Shown here: positions 8,949-19,265 of the stretch, in pieces | How the letters are laid out: every line of letters starts with the position of its first letter | Numbering within the stretch: the stretch's first letter is position 1 | Translations under genes and position numbers: made by a program | The notes under the pieces: model-generated | What the model saw: the letters and a program-made list of their open reading frames with translations, nothing else | What the model was told of the DNA's origin: nothing | Databases searched by the model: none | Source: Aggregatibacter aphrophilus ATCC 33389 | Lineage (GTDB): Bacteria > Pseudomonadota > Gammaproteobacteria > Enterobacterales > Pasteurellaceae | NCBI RefSeq assembly: GCF_900636915.1 | Contig: NZ_LR134327.1 | Location: forward strand, 868,001 to 932,000 | DNA length: 64,000 nt | Reading direction: 5' to 3'

Positions 8949-9668
8949 ATGACAACGCTAATCGCTTGGGGAAACATTAACACCTATTTCCCTTTTCACG
9001 AAATACCTACGGAACTTGTTCCGGCAAATTTAATAGCAACCAATAACGACAATCCGCGCGTACAACAACGTTGGCAATGTCGTCGCTTGGCACATTTTCT
9101 GTTGTGGCAACTATTAAAAACGTCGCAAAAACCGACCGCACTTTTAGGGCGAATTTCCCGTACAGAGAGCGGACGTCCGCAATTTCCACTTTTAGACATA
9201 GATTTCAATATTAGCCATTCCGGCGATTGGGTGGCCGTCATCTTGCACATTAATGAAAACGGCGAAAAAAGTGCGGTGGGAATCGACATCGAGTTTCCAT
9301 ATAAAACTCGCCCTTATTCAGCACTTTTAGCGCACTTTGCCCACCAAGAAGAAATTTGTTGGTTTCAACAACAACTTGACGCGCAATCGGAATTTTATCG
9401 TATTTGGTGTTTACGCGAAGCGATTTTAAAATCTCAAGGTATTGGGATTGTGAAATTATCAGAAGTCATACATCACCCAGAAACCTTACAACTTCATTCA
9501 GCTTATTGCCCACGCGGACAGCTTATTTTCAGCGATAATTTGCCTTTTTATTTGGCATTTTTCGTGAATCAAAATACGCTGACAAATATTCAATATTTCA
9601 CTTGGCATAATGATCGCCTTAAGCCCCAAACACTTTTGCATAAAATTCACTACGATGTGAATATTTAA
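8949..9668 (+). CDS. 4'-phosphopantetheinyl transferase, Sfp/AcpT type
   Basis: Transfers the 4'-phosphopantetheine arm of CoA to a carrier-protein serine. Key motifs are visible: FNISHSGDWVAV, the magnesium-binding VGIDIE and the WCLREAILKSQG helix (family pattern W-x-x-K/R-E-A). The open frame starts at 8919 inside the preceding terminator. The ATG at 8949 (MTTLIAWGN) is preferred, giving 239 residues. In H. influenzae a similar gene sits next to hflKC, as here. No polyketide or non-ribosomal peptide genes are nearby, so the substrate is probably a primary acyl carrier protein. Uptake signals at 9135-9143 and 9269-9277 lie in frame. Confidence 0.82.
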   Translation: MTTLIAWGNINTYFPFHEIPTELVPANLIATNNDNPRVQQRWQCRRLAHFLLWQLLKTSQKPTALLGRISRTESGRPQFPLLDIDFNISHSGDWVAVILHINENGEKSAVGIDIEFPYKTRPYSALLAHFAHQEEICWFQQQLDAQSEFYRIWCLREAILKSQGIGIVKLSEVIHHPETLQLHSAYCPRGQLIFSDNLPFYLAFFVNQNTLTNIQYFTWHNDRLKPQTLLHKIHYDVNI

Positions 9669-9763
9669 CCCTTTAAAATCCGTCAATTACCCCCATTAAT
9701 GATTAGACTTAACACTCGATTTTGTTTAGACTTGTAACTATTTTTTCACAAACGGAGAAAGCA

Positions 9764-11023
9764 ATGTCGTTAAACGGTTCAGATCAAGATCCTTGGGGCA
9801 AACCAAAACAAAACGGACAACCACCGGAGAATAATTCTTCCGATAATAACGAAGGTCAGTCCAACTGGGATCGTTCTTCCAACTCACCAAAAGATAATCA
9901 ACAATCTCCACCGGATTTGGAAGAGGTTTTCAATAATTTATTGAAAAAACTCGGTGGAAAAGGATCCAAAAATAATCCATCCTCATCAAACCAATTCCCC
10001 GGCGGCTTAGGTAAACTTTTGCCTATTGCCATTGCAGCGGGCGTAATTTTATGGGGCGCTAGCGGTTTCTATACCATTAAAGAAGCCGAACGCGGCGTGG
10101 TGTTACGTTTAGGACAATTCCATTCTATTGAACAACCGGGTTTAAACTGGAAACCGACCTTTATTGATCGCGTTATTCCGGTAAACGTTGAACGCGTGCA
10201 AGAATTAAAAACACAAGGTTCTATGCTCACCCAAGATGAAAACATGGTGAAAGTGGAAATGACCGTGCAATATCGCGTACAAAATCCGGAAAAATATTTA
10301 TTTAGTGTATTAAATGCCAATGACAGTTTAAATCAAGCCACAGACAGTGCATTACGTTATGTGATTGGTCATATGACTATGAATGATATTTTGACTACCG
10401 GACGTTCCGTGGTGCGTGAAAACACATGGAAAGCATTAAATCAAATTATTGAACCGTATGACATGGGCTTAGAAGTGATTGATGTGAACTTCCAATCTGC
10501 CCGCCCACCAGAAGAAGTAAAAGACGCTTTCGATGACGCGATTAAAGCGCAAGAAGACGAACAACGTTATATTCGTGAAGCGGAAGCCTATGCCCGTGAG
10601 AAAGAGCCGATTGCACGTGGTAACGCACAACGTATTTTGGAAGAAGCAACGGCCTACAAAGATCGCGTGGTATTAGATGCCAAAGGAGAAGTAGAACGTT
10701 TCCAACCGCTCTTACCTGAATTCAAAGCGGCACCGGATGTATTCCGTGAGCGTTTGTATATTCAATCTATGGAAAAGGTCATGGCAAATACGCCAAAAGT
10801 GATGTTGGATTCATCTAACGGCAATAACTTAACCGTATTACCGTTAGAACAATTACTCAAAGGAAAACAATCCTTCTCCACAGAAAATAATAATACCGAC
10901 TCGGAAGCACAACAAAGTACGGTCAATCCTGTACCTGTTTCCCGAACTGAAAATCAAACAAACATGCCAAGTCGCCAGCCGGAAACCAAAAACGAAAGTA
11001 GTCGCCAAGGGAGATTTAACTAA
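9764..11023 (+). CDS. hflK: HflK, FtsH-protease modulator (SPFH protein)
   Basis: Inner-membrane prohibitin-like protein that with HflC cages the FtsH protease and tunes its proteolysis. Start chosen at 9764 (MSLNGSDQDPWGK), with GGAGAAAG upstream, rather than the frame opening at 9722. Product is 419 residues: a hydrophilic Asn/Pro/Gly-rich N-terminus, one membrane segment near residues 84-102, an SPFH/band 7 domain and a long charged helix with EAEAYAREKEP. A Ser/Gln-rich tail closes the protein. The stop overlaps the hflC start by one base (TAATG), so the pair is translationally coupled. Confidence 0.93.
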   Translation: MSLNGSDQDPWGKPKQNGQPPENNSSDNNEGQSNWDRSSNSPKDNQQSPPDLEEVFNNLLKKLGGKGSKNNPSSSNQFPGGLGKLLPIAIAAGVILWGASGFYTIKEAERGVVLRLGQFHSIEQPGLNWKPTFIDRVIPVNVERVQELKTQGSMLTQDENMVKVEMTVQYRVQNPEKYLFSVLNANDSLNQATDSALRYVIGHMTMNDILTTGRSVVRENTWKALNQIIEPYDMGLEVIDVNFQSARPPEEVKDAFDDAIKAQEDEQRYIREAEAYAREKEPIARGNAQRILEEATAYKDRVVLDAKGEVERFQPLLPEFKAAPDVFRERLYIQSMEKVMANTPKVMLDSSNGNNLTVLPLEQLLKGKQSFSTENNNTDSEAQQSTVNPVPVSRTENQTNMPSRQPETKNESSRQGRFN

Positions 11024-11910
11024 TGCGTAAACTGTTATTACCTGTGATTTTAGTTATTGTCGCTATTGTCTACTCCAGTATTGTGGTGGTGACTGAAGGC
11101 TCACGTGGCATTATGTTGCGTTTCGGTAAAGTGCAACGTGACGCTGACAACAAAGTGGCTATTTATACCCCGGGGCTACATTTTAAAATTCCATTTATTG
11201 ACAACATTAAAGTGCTTGATGCGCGTCTTCAAACCTTAGACGGACAAGCAGATCGTTTCGTCACTGTGGAGAAAAAAGACCTATTAGTGGATTCTTATGT
11301 AAAATGGCGTATTAACGATTTCGGTCGTTTTTTCACGACTACCGGCGGTGGCGACTATGCACAAGCCTCTAACTTACTTCGTCGTAAAGTCAATGACCGT
11401 TTACGTTCTGAAATCGGTTCACGCACAATTAAAGATATTGTATCCGGCACACGTGGCGAATTAATGGCAGGCGCAAAAAAAGCGTTAAATACCGGACAAG
11501 ACAGTACGGCAGAGCTGGGAATTGAAGTAATTGATGTGCGTATTAAACAAATTAACTTACCGGATGAAGTATCTTCTTCCATTTATCAACGTATGCGCGC
11601 AGAACGTGATGCTGTTGCCCGTGAACACCGTTCACAAGGCAAAGAAAAAGCGGCGTTTATTCAAGCCGATGTGGATCGTAAAGTCACCTTAATTATCGCC
11701 AACGCAGAAAAAACGGCACAGGAATTGCGTGGTAATGGTGATGCCACTGCAGCAAAAATCTTTGCAGATGCCTTTGGTAAAGAACCGGAATTTTATAGCT
11801 TTATTCGTAGTCTTAAAGCCTATGAAAGTAGCTTCGCCAATTCTGATAACTTGTTAATTCTTAAACCGGATAGTGATTTCTTCCGTTTTATGCAATCACC
11901 AAGTAAGTAA
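11023..11910 (+). CDS. hflC: HflC, FtsH-protease modulator
   Basis: Partner of HflK in the periplasm-facing membrane complex around FtsH. The 295-residue product has an N-terminal membrane anchor (about residues 5-22), then an SPFH domain with SRGIMLRFGKVQRD and PGLHFKIPFID, and the RAERDAVAREHRSQGKE coiled-coil segment typical of HflC. The start overlaps the hflK stop. A terminator lies 13 bases past the stop. Confidence 0.94.
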   Translation: MRKLLLPVILVIVAIVYSSIVVVTEGSRGIMLRFGKVQRDADNKVAIYTPGLHFKIPFIDNIKVLDARLQTLDGQADRFVTVEKKDLLVDSYVKWRINDFGRFFTTTGGGDYAQASNLLRRKVNDRLRSEIGSRTIKDIVSGTRGELMAGAKKALNTGQDSTAELGIEVIDVRIKQINLPDEVSSSIYQRMRAERDAVAREHRSQGKEKAAFIQADVDRKVTLIIANAEKTAQELRGNGDATAAKIFADAFGKEPEFYSFIRSLKAYESSFANSDNLLILKPDSDFFRFMQSPSK

Positions 11911-11922
11911 ATCTCTAATACG

Positions 11923-11951
11923 AAAAAGGGTATCTGCAGATATCCTTTTTT
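11923..11951 (+). terminator. Terminator after hflKC
   Basis: AAAAAGG-TATC / GATA-CCTTTTT hairpin around a TGCA loop with one G·T-type mismatch, ending in a T-run. Confidence 0.75.
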
Positions 11952-12066
11952 ATTGCCTATCAAAAAGCTAATGAAAAAATGCACAAGACAAAAAAATACC
12001 CCGACTTTCATCGAGGTATTCAACTAAAAAACACTTAAAATATTAACCGCACTTAGCGGAGAATGA

Positions 12067-13365
12067 TTAAGCTTGTGGATTCATGATCTCATCGAAAGTT
12101 GCCGCTTTTTCGGTAACTTGTGCTTTCGCCAATACTGCATCAACTGCTTGCTCTTCCAATACAACGTTACGAATGTTATTCATTAATTCTTTATTTTTGC
12201 TGTAGTATTCAACCACTTCAGCCGGTTGTTCGTAAGCAGAAGCGATATCTTCGATCATGGCTTTCGCACGTTCTTCATCGGCTTTTAATTCGTTAGAAGC
12301 GATAACTTGCGCTAATAATAAACCAACCAATACGCGACGTTTTGCTTGGTCTTCAAACAATTCACGTGGTAATTGTGCAGCTTGTTGTGCATTGCCGCCA
12401 AAACGTTGTGCCGCTTGTTGACGCAATACTTCAATTTCTTGTTCAACCGCTGCGCTTGGTACATCAATTGGGTTTTGTTCTACTAAACCGTCGATAACTT
12501 GAGTTTTCACGCGGGTAGTCAACGCATTTTTCAATTCACGTTGCATATTTTTACGAATTTCAGCACGTAAATCCGCTACAGATTTGGTGTTAGGACCAAA
12601 TTTAGCAACAAATTCATCGGTTAATTCCGGTAATACCATCACTTCTACTTTTTTCAAGGTGATATCAAATTTAGCCGCTTTACCTTTCAATTTTTCAGAA
12701 TGATATTCTTCAGGGAAAGTCACATCAATAGTGAATTTGTCACCGGCTTTGTGACCAACGATACCATCTTCAAAGCCCGGAATCATGCGGCCTTGGCCCA
12801 TGAATAAAACGAAATCTTCTGCTTTGCCGCCTTCAAATTCTTCGCCGTCAACAGAACCCACGAAATCGATGGTAACGCGATCTTCCGCTTTTGCGGCTTC
12901 TTGAACTTCAGACCAAGTTGCTTGTTGTTTGCGTAGCACTTCAACCATCTTGTCAACATCTGCTTCGGAGATTTCAACAACCGGTTTTTCAACTTTGATA
13001 TTTTCTAAACCTTTTAATTCAACTTCAGGATAAACTTCAAAAGTTGCGCTGAATTTTAATTCTTTGCCGTCTTCAAATTGTTCAACGGTAAAACTTGGGC
13101 GACCTGCTAGGTTAACTTTGTTTTCGATAACCGCTTGGAAGAAATGTTTTTGTAATAAATCGCCTAAAATATCTTGACGAACGGAAGCGCCGAAGCGTTT
13201 TTCAATAATTTGCGGAGGGACTTTACCTTTACGGAAACCGTCAACACGTGCGTTTTTTGCTACACGTTTTAATTCTTCGCGCACAGCTTGTTCAACAGTT
13301 TCAGCCGGAACGGTGATGGATACACGACGCTCTAAACCTTGAGTCGTTTCAATATTTAATGACAT
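12067..13365 (-). CDS. tig: Trigger factor, ribosome-associated chaperone and prolyl isomerase
   Basis: Binds nascent chains at the ribosome exit tunnel. The 432-residue product has the ribosome-binding domain with [17 protein letters not shown] (signature loop near residues 43-55). An FKBP-type isomerase domain near residues 155-240 contains [14 protein letters not shown] and [16 protein letters not shown]. The C-terminal helical arms are complete, matching the family length of 432. Its 3' end faces hflC. About 160 bases to xerD upstream hold its promoter region, but no clear consensus was seen. Confidence 0.96.
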   Translation of the reverse strand: MSLNIETTQGLERRVSITVPAETVEQAVREELKRVAKNARVDGFRKGKVPPQIIEKRFGASVRQDILGDLLQKHFFQAVIENKVNLAGRPSFTVEQFEDGKELKFSATFEVYPEVELKGLENIKVEKPVVEISEADVDKMVEVLRKQQATWSEVQEAAKAEDRVTIDFVGSVDGEEFEGGKAEDFVLFMGQGRMIPGFEDGIVGHKAGDKFTIDVTFPEEYHSEKLKGKAAKFDITLKKVEVMVLPELTDEFVAKFGPNTKSVADLRAEIRKNMQRELKNALTTRVKTQVIDGLVEQNPIDVPSAAVEQEIEVLRQQAAQRFGGNAQQAAQLPRELFEDQAKRRVLVGLLLAQVIASNELKADEERAKAMIEDIASAYEQPAEVVEYYSKNKELMNNIRNVVLEEQAVDAVLAKAQVTEKAATFDEIMNPQA

Positions 13366-13529
13366 TATGATGTTACCTCAAATTGATGCACTCGGCGAAT
13401 GCTCACACCGAACACGTTATTAATGGAAAATAAGACGATGAATTATAACGGGACAAAGGCTTTCCGTCGAGGAAATGCACGATAAAAGCGCATAATTGAT
13501 TAAAAAACACTCGATTCATTCACATAAAA

Positions 13530-14423
13530 TTAGCCGCGCGGATGATAGCGTTCATGCAAACGTTTCAGGCGTTCTTTCGCTACATGAGTATAAATTTGCG
13601 TAGTGGATAAATCGCTATGCCCCAGTAGCATTTGAACCACACGCAAATCCGCGCCGTGATTCACCAAATGCGTAGCAAAAGCATGACGCAAAACGTGTGG
13701 CGACAACATATCGCTGTCAATTTCCGCCAGCACCGCATAATGTTTAATCCGATGCCAAAAAGTCTGCCGTGTCATTTGCGTACCGCGACGGCTCGGAAAT
13801 AGCACGTCGGAACTTTGTCCGTCCAATAAAATCGGGCGGGCAAATAAAATATATTGTTTAATCCAGTGGGTAGCTTCTTCACCCATTGGCACAATGCGCT
13901 CTTTGTTGCCTTTGCCAATCACCCGCACCACACATTGATTCAAATTAATACTATCGGTTCCCAGTGTCACCAACTCCGTTACCCGCAACCCTGTGGCATA
14001 CAACAGCTCTAACATCGCCTTATCACGCAGTTCCACAGGTTGCTCCAAACTTTGTACATTCAACAAGTCTGTTACCTGTTGTTCGGTTAAATATTTCGGC
14101 AAACGGCTTGGCAATTTAGGCGAACTCAGCACCGCACTGGGGTCGTCAGTGCGATATTTTTCCTTATACAAATACTGAAATAATTTCCGCATAGCACTCA
14201 GCAAACGGGCTGTGCTGGTGGCTTTGTATCCTTGTTGCAAACGCTCACCAAGAAAGGTTTGTAAATCTACCGCATCCAGTGTCAACAAGGATAACTTATG
14301 TGCCTCCAGCCAATCGCAAAGTGCGGTCAAATCTAAGCGATAAGATTGCACAGTGTTGGGTGACAAACCTTTTTCTATCCAATATTCATTAATGAACAAG
14401 TCCATCAGCGCCAAATTATTCAT
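13530..14423 (-). CDS. xerD: XerD tyrosine recombinase
   Basis: Acts with XerC at dif to resolve chromosome dimers at division. The 297-residue product has a SAM-like N-terminal domain and a complete catalytic set: Arg in ATGLRVTEL, Lys in GKGNKER, His-x-x-Arg in SPHVLRHAFATHL, His in LLGHSDLSTTQ and the nucleophile Tyr in IYTHVAKERL. Length matches E. coli XerD (298). It is chosen over XerC by overall resemblance and by the proC/MFS/xerD/rdgC neighbourhood known from H. influenzae. It begins 2 bases after the upstream MFS gene ends, so they are likely cotranscribed. Confidence 0.92.
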   Translation of the reverse strand: MNNLALMDLFINEYWIEKGLSPNTVQSYRLDLTALCDWLEAHKLSLLTLDAVDLQTFLGERLQQGYKATSTARLLSAMRKLFQYLYKEKYRTDDPSAVLSSPKLPSRLPKYLTEQQVTDLLNVQSLEQPVELRDKAMLELLYATGLRVTELVTLGTDSINLNQCVVRVIGKGNKERIVPMGEEATHWIKQYILFARPILLDGQSSDVLFPSRRGTQMTRQTFWHRIKHYAVLAEIDSDMLSPHVLRHAFATHLVNHGADLRVVQMLLGHSDLSTTQIYTHVAKERLKRLHERYHPRG

Positions 14424-14425
14424 AT

Positions 14426-15586
14426 TTACCCCTGTTTAAGCAAAAAAGCGTCCACTTTACGCGGCGTAACCACAAATGCCGGTGCGACAACCATCGCCAT
14501 AAGAATAAAGGTAAACGCAGGAGAATACGGATAAATCACGCCGGAAAGTGCAGTCAAAATCGCCACCATAGCACTGTTGGAAAAACCATTATATAAAGCC
14601 TGTAACTTGGAAATATGCGCTTGTGGCTGTGTGGTGATGTAACGCACCATGCCATAGTGCGCCACAGCATAAGTTAAGCTATGCAGAAATTGTAAAATTG
14701 CAATCAACCAAATCGTATTAGCGGTAGCCAATCCAAGCCAACGCACAATGCAGGCGAACGTCGCCAAATAGAAAATGGTGGTGACTTTCCAATTTTGTAA
14801 TAAACGACGGGAAAAGAAGAATAATAAAATTTCGGCGACCACTGCCACGCCCCATAGCAAACTGGTTTGCGACACAGGAATGCCAAGGCTTGTCCAATAC
14901 AACACGCTATATACATAATACGCGGCATGAGAACCTTGAATTAATGAAGAAGCGATCAGCACGCGCAACGTGGTGTTATTTTTCAATAAATCCCAATAAC
15001 GCACTTCAGCTGTTGCCTGTTCCGATCGCTCATCTTGCGGCAGAATAGTGGGCGTCACGCACTGCATCATTGAATACACCAATAAAAGTGCGGTCAAAAT
15101 CCAGACTATATTTTGCTCGCCGAAAAAGCCGATCACATTACCGAATAACGTCACGCCGACGACAAAAGCCATGGAGCCGATTAAGCGCGCCTTGCCGTAA
15201 TCCAACTGAATCTGGCGTTGCCAAGTGCTCGCCAAAGAATCCGTAATCGGCATACCGGCGGAGTTTACCATGGCAAATAAACCGATCGCACTGAATAACA
15301 GCCAAAAACTCCCAGCGGCAAAACTTAATCCTGCCATAATCAACGCACTGGCCAAGGCTAATAAGCGTAGCGAGTTGATCAATTGCGATGCCCGTTTAAT
15401 CAAACCGGAGAAAAACAAACCGCCTACAAAACGGAACACATAAGCACTTGCCAACACCATGCCAATCAACTCCTCGCCGTAGTGTTGAGATTTCAACCAA
15501 ACAGGGAAAAATGGCATGAATACGCCATACGCGCAGTAATAACCGAAAAAGCTTAAGGCAAGCCAAGTAAAAGGACGAACAGACAT
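14426..15586 (-). CDS. MFS transporter of the HcaT / nucleoside-symporter-like type
   Basis: A 386-residue membrane protein with about 12 hydrophobic segments. [19 protein letters not shown] opens the first helix, matching the group that contains E. coli HcaT, annotated as a probable 3-phenylpropionate transporter. The substrate here cannot be read from sequence, and no aromatic-acid degradation genes are close. It overlaps the proC stop by one base and precedes xerD by 2, so it lies in a proC-MFS-xerD operon. Confidence 0.75.
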   Translation of the reverse strand: MSVRPFTWLALSFFGYYCAYGVFMPFFPVWLKSQHYGEELIGMVLASAYVFRFVGGLFFSGLIKRASQLINSLRLLALASALIMAGLSFAAGSFWLLFSAIGLFAMVNSAGMPITDSLASTWQRQIQLDYGKARLIGSMAFVVGVTLFGNVIGFFGEQNIVWILTALLLVYSMMQCVTPTILPQDERSEQATAEVRYWDLLKNNTTLRVLIASSLIQGSHAAYYVYSVLYWTSLGIPVSQTSLLWGVAVVAEILLFFFSRRLLQNWKVTTIFYLATFACIVRWLGLATANTIWLIAILQFLHSLTYAVAHYGMVRYITTQPQAHISKLQALYNGFSNSAMVAILTALSGVIYPYSPAFTFILMAMVVAPAFVVTPRKVDAFLLKQG

Positions 15587-16401
15587 TAGAATAAGGTTTC
15601 CATTTCTTTAGAGCGTGCTACGCAAGCCTGCATTGCCTGTTGCACGATGTCATTAAATTGACGTTGATTAAATACATTCAGTGCCGCCGCCGTCGTTCCG
15701 CCTTTGGACGTTACATTTTGGCGCAATGTTGCTAAATCCACCTGCGGATTTTCCACTACCATTTTGGCCGAGCCTAACATTGCCTGCTGCACCAATTCTC
15801 GCGCGTTTTCAGTGGATAACCCCATTTCAATCAAGCCTTGTTGCATGGCTTCTGAAAATTGGAAAAAATAGGCCGGGCTACTCCCGGAAGCCGCAGTGAC
15901 CGCGTGCATTTTCTCTTCCGAATCAACCCAAAGGGTTTTGCCCACCGCGGACAATAGATCCTGCGCAAAAGTGCGGTCGTTTTCCGAGGTGTTTTTTGCA
16001 GCAAACAAACCGGCCATGCCCTCACCTACTAAGGCCGGCGTATTCGGCATCACACGTACAATAGACGTTGCTGTCGGTAAAAGTGCGGTCAATCGAGCCA
16101 GTGAAACCCCTGCGGCAATAGAAATCACAAATTTATCGGAAAAATCCACCGCACTTAAAGGCACGCAAACCTCTGCCAATACTTGCGGCTTCACCGCCAA
16201 CAACACCACCTCCGCCGAACTCACTGCCGCGACATTATCCGTAGCAACCCGCACGCCTTTTGAGGCAAATAAACGCTGTTTTTCTTCATTCGGATCGCAA
16301 ACTGTGATGTTTTCCGCCGGATAACCACGTTTCAGCAAACCAAACACAATGGCTTGTGCCATGTTGCCACCACCGACAAAGGTTATAAATTTATGTTGCA
16401 T
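15586..16401 (-). CDS. proC: ProC, pyrroline-5-carboxylate reductase
   Basis: Last step of proline synthesis, reducing pyrroline-5-carboxylate with NAD(P)H. The 271-residue product has the Rossmann opening [11 protein letters not shown] and VLLAVKPQ. The P5CR signature region includes [23 protein letters not shown] and [13 protein letters not shown]. The length matches the family (about 270). It is the first gene of a minus-strand run, with a divergent rdgC 64 bases away. Confidence 0.95.
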   Translation of the reverse strand: MQHKFITFVGGGNMAQAIVFGLLKRGYPAENITVCDPNEEKQRLFASKGVRVATDNVAAVSSAEVVLLAVKPQVLAEVCVPLSAVDFSDKFVISIAAGVSLARLTALLPTATSIVRVMPNTPALVGEGMAGLFAAKNTSENDRTFAQDLLSAVGKTLWVDSEEKMHAVTAASGSSPAYFFQFSEAMQQGLIEMGLSTENARELVQQAMLGSAKMVVENPQVDLATLRQNVTSKGGTTAAALNVFNQRQFNDIVQQAMQACVARSKEMETLF

Positions 16402-16465
16402 ATTTCACCTTGAGATAAGTTACAATAGCGCACATTTTACCTGAATCGAAGAATAAGGATCTACT

Positions 16466-17368
16466 ATGTTTTGGTTTAAAAACGCCATGATTTACCGTCT
16501 CACGAAGTCCTTGGATTGGTCGGAGAAAACCCTTTCTGATGCACTAGAAAATAATCAATACCATCCTTGCAATCAATCGGAGATGAGTAAATTCGGTTGG
16601 TCAACACCGTTAAAAGGCAGCGAATTGCTTTACTTCACTGTTGGCAAACAGGTTTTACTGCTGACCCAAAAAGAAGAAAAAATCCTACCGGCGCATGTGA
16701 TTAAACGAGAATTGGATGCCCGCGTAGAAAAACTGGAACAAGCGGAAAATCGCAAACTGAAAAAGGTGGAAAAACAAACCCTAAAAGATGATGTGGTTGC
16801 CACACTATTGCCTCGTGCCTTCAGCAAATATCAACAAACCGCCCTTTGGATTGACGCGGAAAACAATCTGATTTATGTAGATGCCACTTCGGCCAAACGG
16901 GCAGAAGAGGCGTTGGCATTGCTTCGTAAATCACTCGGATCACTGCCGGTGGTCCCCCTCACCTTCGCCAACGAGCCAAGTTTAGTGATGCAAGAATGGG
17001 TGGCCAAAGAAAGTATTCCGCAATGGTTGGTTTCTTTAGAAGAAGCTGAATTGCGTGATGTCAATAACGGCGTGATTCGTTGCAAACAACAAGCCCTCGA
17101 CAGCGATGAAATTCTCTCTTTAGTCAATTCCAAATATGTCACTAAACTAGCGCTGGAATGGGAAGAGCATTTGAGTTTTGTGTTGAACGAAGATTGCAGT
17201 TTAAAACGTCTGAAATTTGCCGATCAAATTCGAGAAAAAAATGACGATATACTGAAAGAAGATTATGCGCAACGTTTCGATGCGGATTTTGTATTAATGA
17301 CAGGGATTTTAAGCAAACTCACCGAAAATCTGCTGCACGACTTCAGTGGAGAAAAAGAGCGGTTATAA
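16466..17368 (+). CDS. rdgC: RdgC, recombination-associated DNA-binding protein
   Basis: A ring-shaped DNA-binding protein that moderates RecA. The 300-residue product begins MFWFKNAMIYRLTKSLDW, the characteristic RdgC N-terminus, and includes GWSTPLKGSELLYF and the C-terminal QRFDADFVLMTG. The length matches E. coli RdgC (303). AATAAGGATCTACT precedes the ATG. It is divergent from proC. Confidence 0.93.
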   Translation: MFWFKNAMIYRLTKSLDWSEKTLSDALENNQYHPCNQSEMSKFGWSTPLKGSELLYFTVGKQVLLLTQKEEKILPAHVIKRELDARVEKLEQAENRKLKKVEKQTLKDDVVATLLPRAFSKYQQTALWIDAENNLIYVDATSAKRAEEALALLRKSLGSLPVVPLTFANEPSLVMQEWVAKESIPQWLVSLEEAELRDVNNGVIRCKQQALDSDEILSLVNSKYVTKLALEWEEHLSFVLNEDCSLKRLKFADQIREKNDDILKEDYAQRFDADFVLMTGILSKLTENLLHDFSGEKERL

Positions 17369-17388
17369 TTTTTAGCGTTTTTATAGGG

Positions 17389-17418
17389 AGCGTTTGGACC
17401 AAACCAAACGCTTTTTTA
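17389..17418 (+). terminator. Terminator after rdgC
   Basis: Perfect 9-bp stem AGCGTTTGG / CCAAACGCT with a 6-base loop followed by TTTTTTA. Confidence 0.85.
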
Positions 17419-17441
17419 TTAATAAAAACACCGAAAAAAAA

Positions 17442-17480
17442 TCACCGCACTTTCAATGATAACAATGAAAAGTGCGGTGA
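17442..17480 (-). terminator. Uptake-signal-pair terminator after oapB
   Basis: TCACCGCACTTT pairs with AAAGTGCGGTGA (12 bp), flanked by A-runs that become a T-run on the minus strand. It terminates the minus-strand oapBA unit and converges on the rdgC terminator. Confidence 0.8.
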
Positions 17481-17508
17481 AAAAATTATGTGTTTTTAGC
17501 GCGTTGTA

Positions 17509-17886
17509 TTAGCGAGGAACACATTGTTCCGCCAACACTTCTCCAACGCTGGTTTTTAATGTAGAAAACTCTTTACGCTCTAACCAAACCCAATGAATAT
17601 TAGAATAATTGCGTCCGTTCTCGGCGATAGTCGGTGAGAGTTTGTGGGTAACATTGTTAAACGTTAAGCTAATCGAATTTAGCCTACCTTTTTTATTTCT
17701 TGTGGTGTGACGAACAATACGAATGACATTATCGCCTTTGCAAACATATTCCTTCGCAGAACCTTTCTGAGTGGCTTTTTGTAAAACTTGTGGTTGCGGT
17801 TTTACCGTTTTTTCCTGCATTGCCGATTTGCCGGTACAAGCAGCTAGCCCAACTAGGGCTAATACTACAAAGCTCGCTCTTAACAT
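17509..17886 (-). CDS. oapB: OapB-like lipoprotein with an MliC-like C-terminal domain
   Basis: A 125-residue lipoprotein with signal peptide and lipobox LAAC (Cys17). It lies directly downstream of oapA on the same strand, the position of opacity-associated protein B in H. influenzae. The mature C-terminal part starts with YVCKGDN and ends VLAEQCVPR, with NGRNYSNIHWVWLERKE between. One early and one late cysteine around a beta-rich core with central aromatics resembles the MliC/PliC lysozyme-inhibitor fold. That second reading is an inference from pattern only. The oapB label rests mostly on context. Confidence 0.65.
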   Translation of the reverse strand: MLRASFVVLALVGLAACTGKSAMQEKTVKPQPQVLQKATQKGSAKEYVCKGDNVIRIVRHTTRNKKGRLNSISLTFNNVTHKLSPTIAENGRNYSNIHWVWLERKEFSTLKTSVGEVLAEQCVPR

Positions 17887-17948
17887 AATAATTACTCTTC
17901 TAAACGGAATAAGCGTAGTTTGATGCTACGCTTATTGAATTTTATGGA

Positions 17949-19265
17949 TTATTTTTTAAATTGATAACTACCATCAGACTGGCGAACAAAACGACTACCG
18001 TTAGATAAACGCATTTCGCTTACCCGACCTTGAGAATTCAGCGATACCTGAACTTTATCCCCCGGTTTAAAACGGCTTAATGCATTACCCGCGCCATGGG
18101 CTTTAGTCATAGCATTGACATCGGCAATCGGCAGCTTATTATCACGGAATACTTGCATCAACGTGACACCTTGCGGCACAGTTAAGGTTTTACTACCAGT
18201 AGGTGCAGGTTTGCTGCCGGAAGAACGTCCCTCTAAGATATCGACTACCTGTTTCTCAGTTTTTGCCTGTTGCTCCTTACTTTGTTGTTTTTTACCTTGT
18301 TGCGCTTTGGCTGCATTCTCAGTTTTTAACGTTTTCTCTGTCTTAGCTTTTTCAGCTTTTACCGGTTCAGATTTTTTGACGGTCTCCTGCGGTTTAACAA
18401 CTTCTTGCGGTTTACTAGGCTCAACAGATGCTGTTCCTTCTGTTGTTGGTTTAACTTCAGTCGGTTTATTTTCTGCTGCGGTAGGTTGTTCCATTGCTGG
18501 AGGCGTTTGCGGTTCGGCTTGTTGTGCCGTATTGGTTGTATTTTGAGTTTCCACACCGGTATTTCCTTCAGCCGGTTGTGTCGCCGTTTCTTCCGGTTGT
18601 GCTGGCGGTGTAGGATTATCCAACACGGTTGACTCAACGTTTTGAGATTGATCTAACTGTTGGAATTGAATTGGTACATCGTTATTGCTTTGTCGCTCAT
18701 AAGATTGCACAGTGTCAGAACTTGGTTTCATCCATAGGATAAAAATCAACAAAATAACCACAGCAAAAATTGCAACAAAAAGACGACGGTGTTTTTGTTG
18801 CAAGATACTTAAAATTGCCCAGTTTTCCGGATTTTTTAAACCGGCTTTTGGTTTTTCTTTAAAGTCTGAGATATCAGACTGTGATGGTTCAACAGCTTTC
18901 GTTGTTTCCTCTGTGAGAGTTTCAGACGAGTTTTCCACAGCTGACGTCTCAACTTCGTGTACTTCGCTATGCGTGGTGCTGAAGTTATTATCGATCGTGG
19001 TATTTTCAGTTTGGTTTTCGCTTGTCATGGTGGTGTCTCCAACAGCACCGGAACTACCGAATACAGGTTCTTTGCGAGTCGCAAACTGAGTTTCTATATT
19101 CTTTTGTTCTTTCTTGGCAAACAGCCCTTTGGCTTTTTCAAATAAAGAAGGTTCCGGTTTAATCACTTTTTTCGGGGTGATAGGTTCCATTTGACTAAAG
19201 CCTAAATCCAATTCATTTTGTGCCGGATTATGTTCTTTTTCAGGGTTTCTTTGTTCAGAATCCAC
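17949..19265 (-). CDS. oapA: OapA, opacity-associated protein A
   Basis: Cell-envelope protein linked to colony opacity and colonisation in H. influenzae and related to YtfB of E. coli. The 438-residue product has an N-terminal OapA_N-like motif (ELDLGFSQMEPITPKK) and a cytoplasmic Ser/Thr/Glu-rich part. One transmembrane helix near residues 158-178 (LFVAIFAVVILLIFILWM) is followed by a long Pro/Glu/Lys/Thr linker. The C-terminal LysM-like OapA domain includes TLTVPQGVTLMQVFRDNKLP and FKPGDKVQVSL. This layout predicts a single-pass inner-membrane protein reaching peptidoglycan. oapB follows it by 62 bases. Confidence 0.85.
   Translation of the reverse strand: MDSEQRNPEKEHNPAQNELDLGFSQMEPITPKKVIKPEPSLFEKAKGLFAKKEQKNIETQFATRKEPVFGSSGAVGDTTMTSENQTENTTIDNNFSTTHSEVHEVETSAVENSSETLTEETTKAVEPSQSDISDFKEKPKAGLKNPENWAILSILQQKHRRLFVAIFAVVILLIFILWMKPSSDTVQSYERQSNNDVPIQFQQLDQSQNVESTVLDNPTPPAQPEETATQPAEGNTGVETQNTTNTAQQAEPQTPPAMEQPTAAENKPTEVKPTTEGTASVEPSKPQEVVKPQETVKKSEPVKAEKAKTEKTLKTENAAKAQQGKKQQSKEQQAKTEKQVVDILEGRSSGSKPAPTGSKTLTVPQGVTLMQVFRDNKLPIADVNAMTKAHGAGNALSRFKPGDKVQVSLNSQGRVSEMRLSNGSRFVRQSDGSYQFKK

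Noticed and set aside
18115..18632. Plus-strand open frames antisense to oapA, rich in Cys and Phe
   Set aside because: They mirror the Pro/Glu/Lys/Thr-rich OapA linker and have no ribosome binding site or motif.
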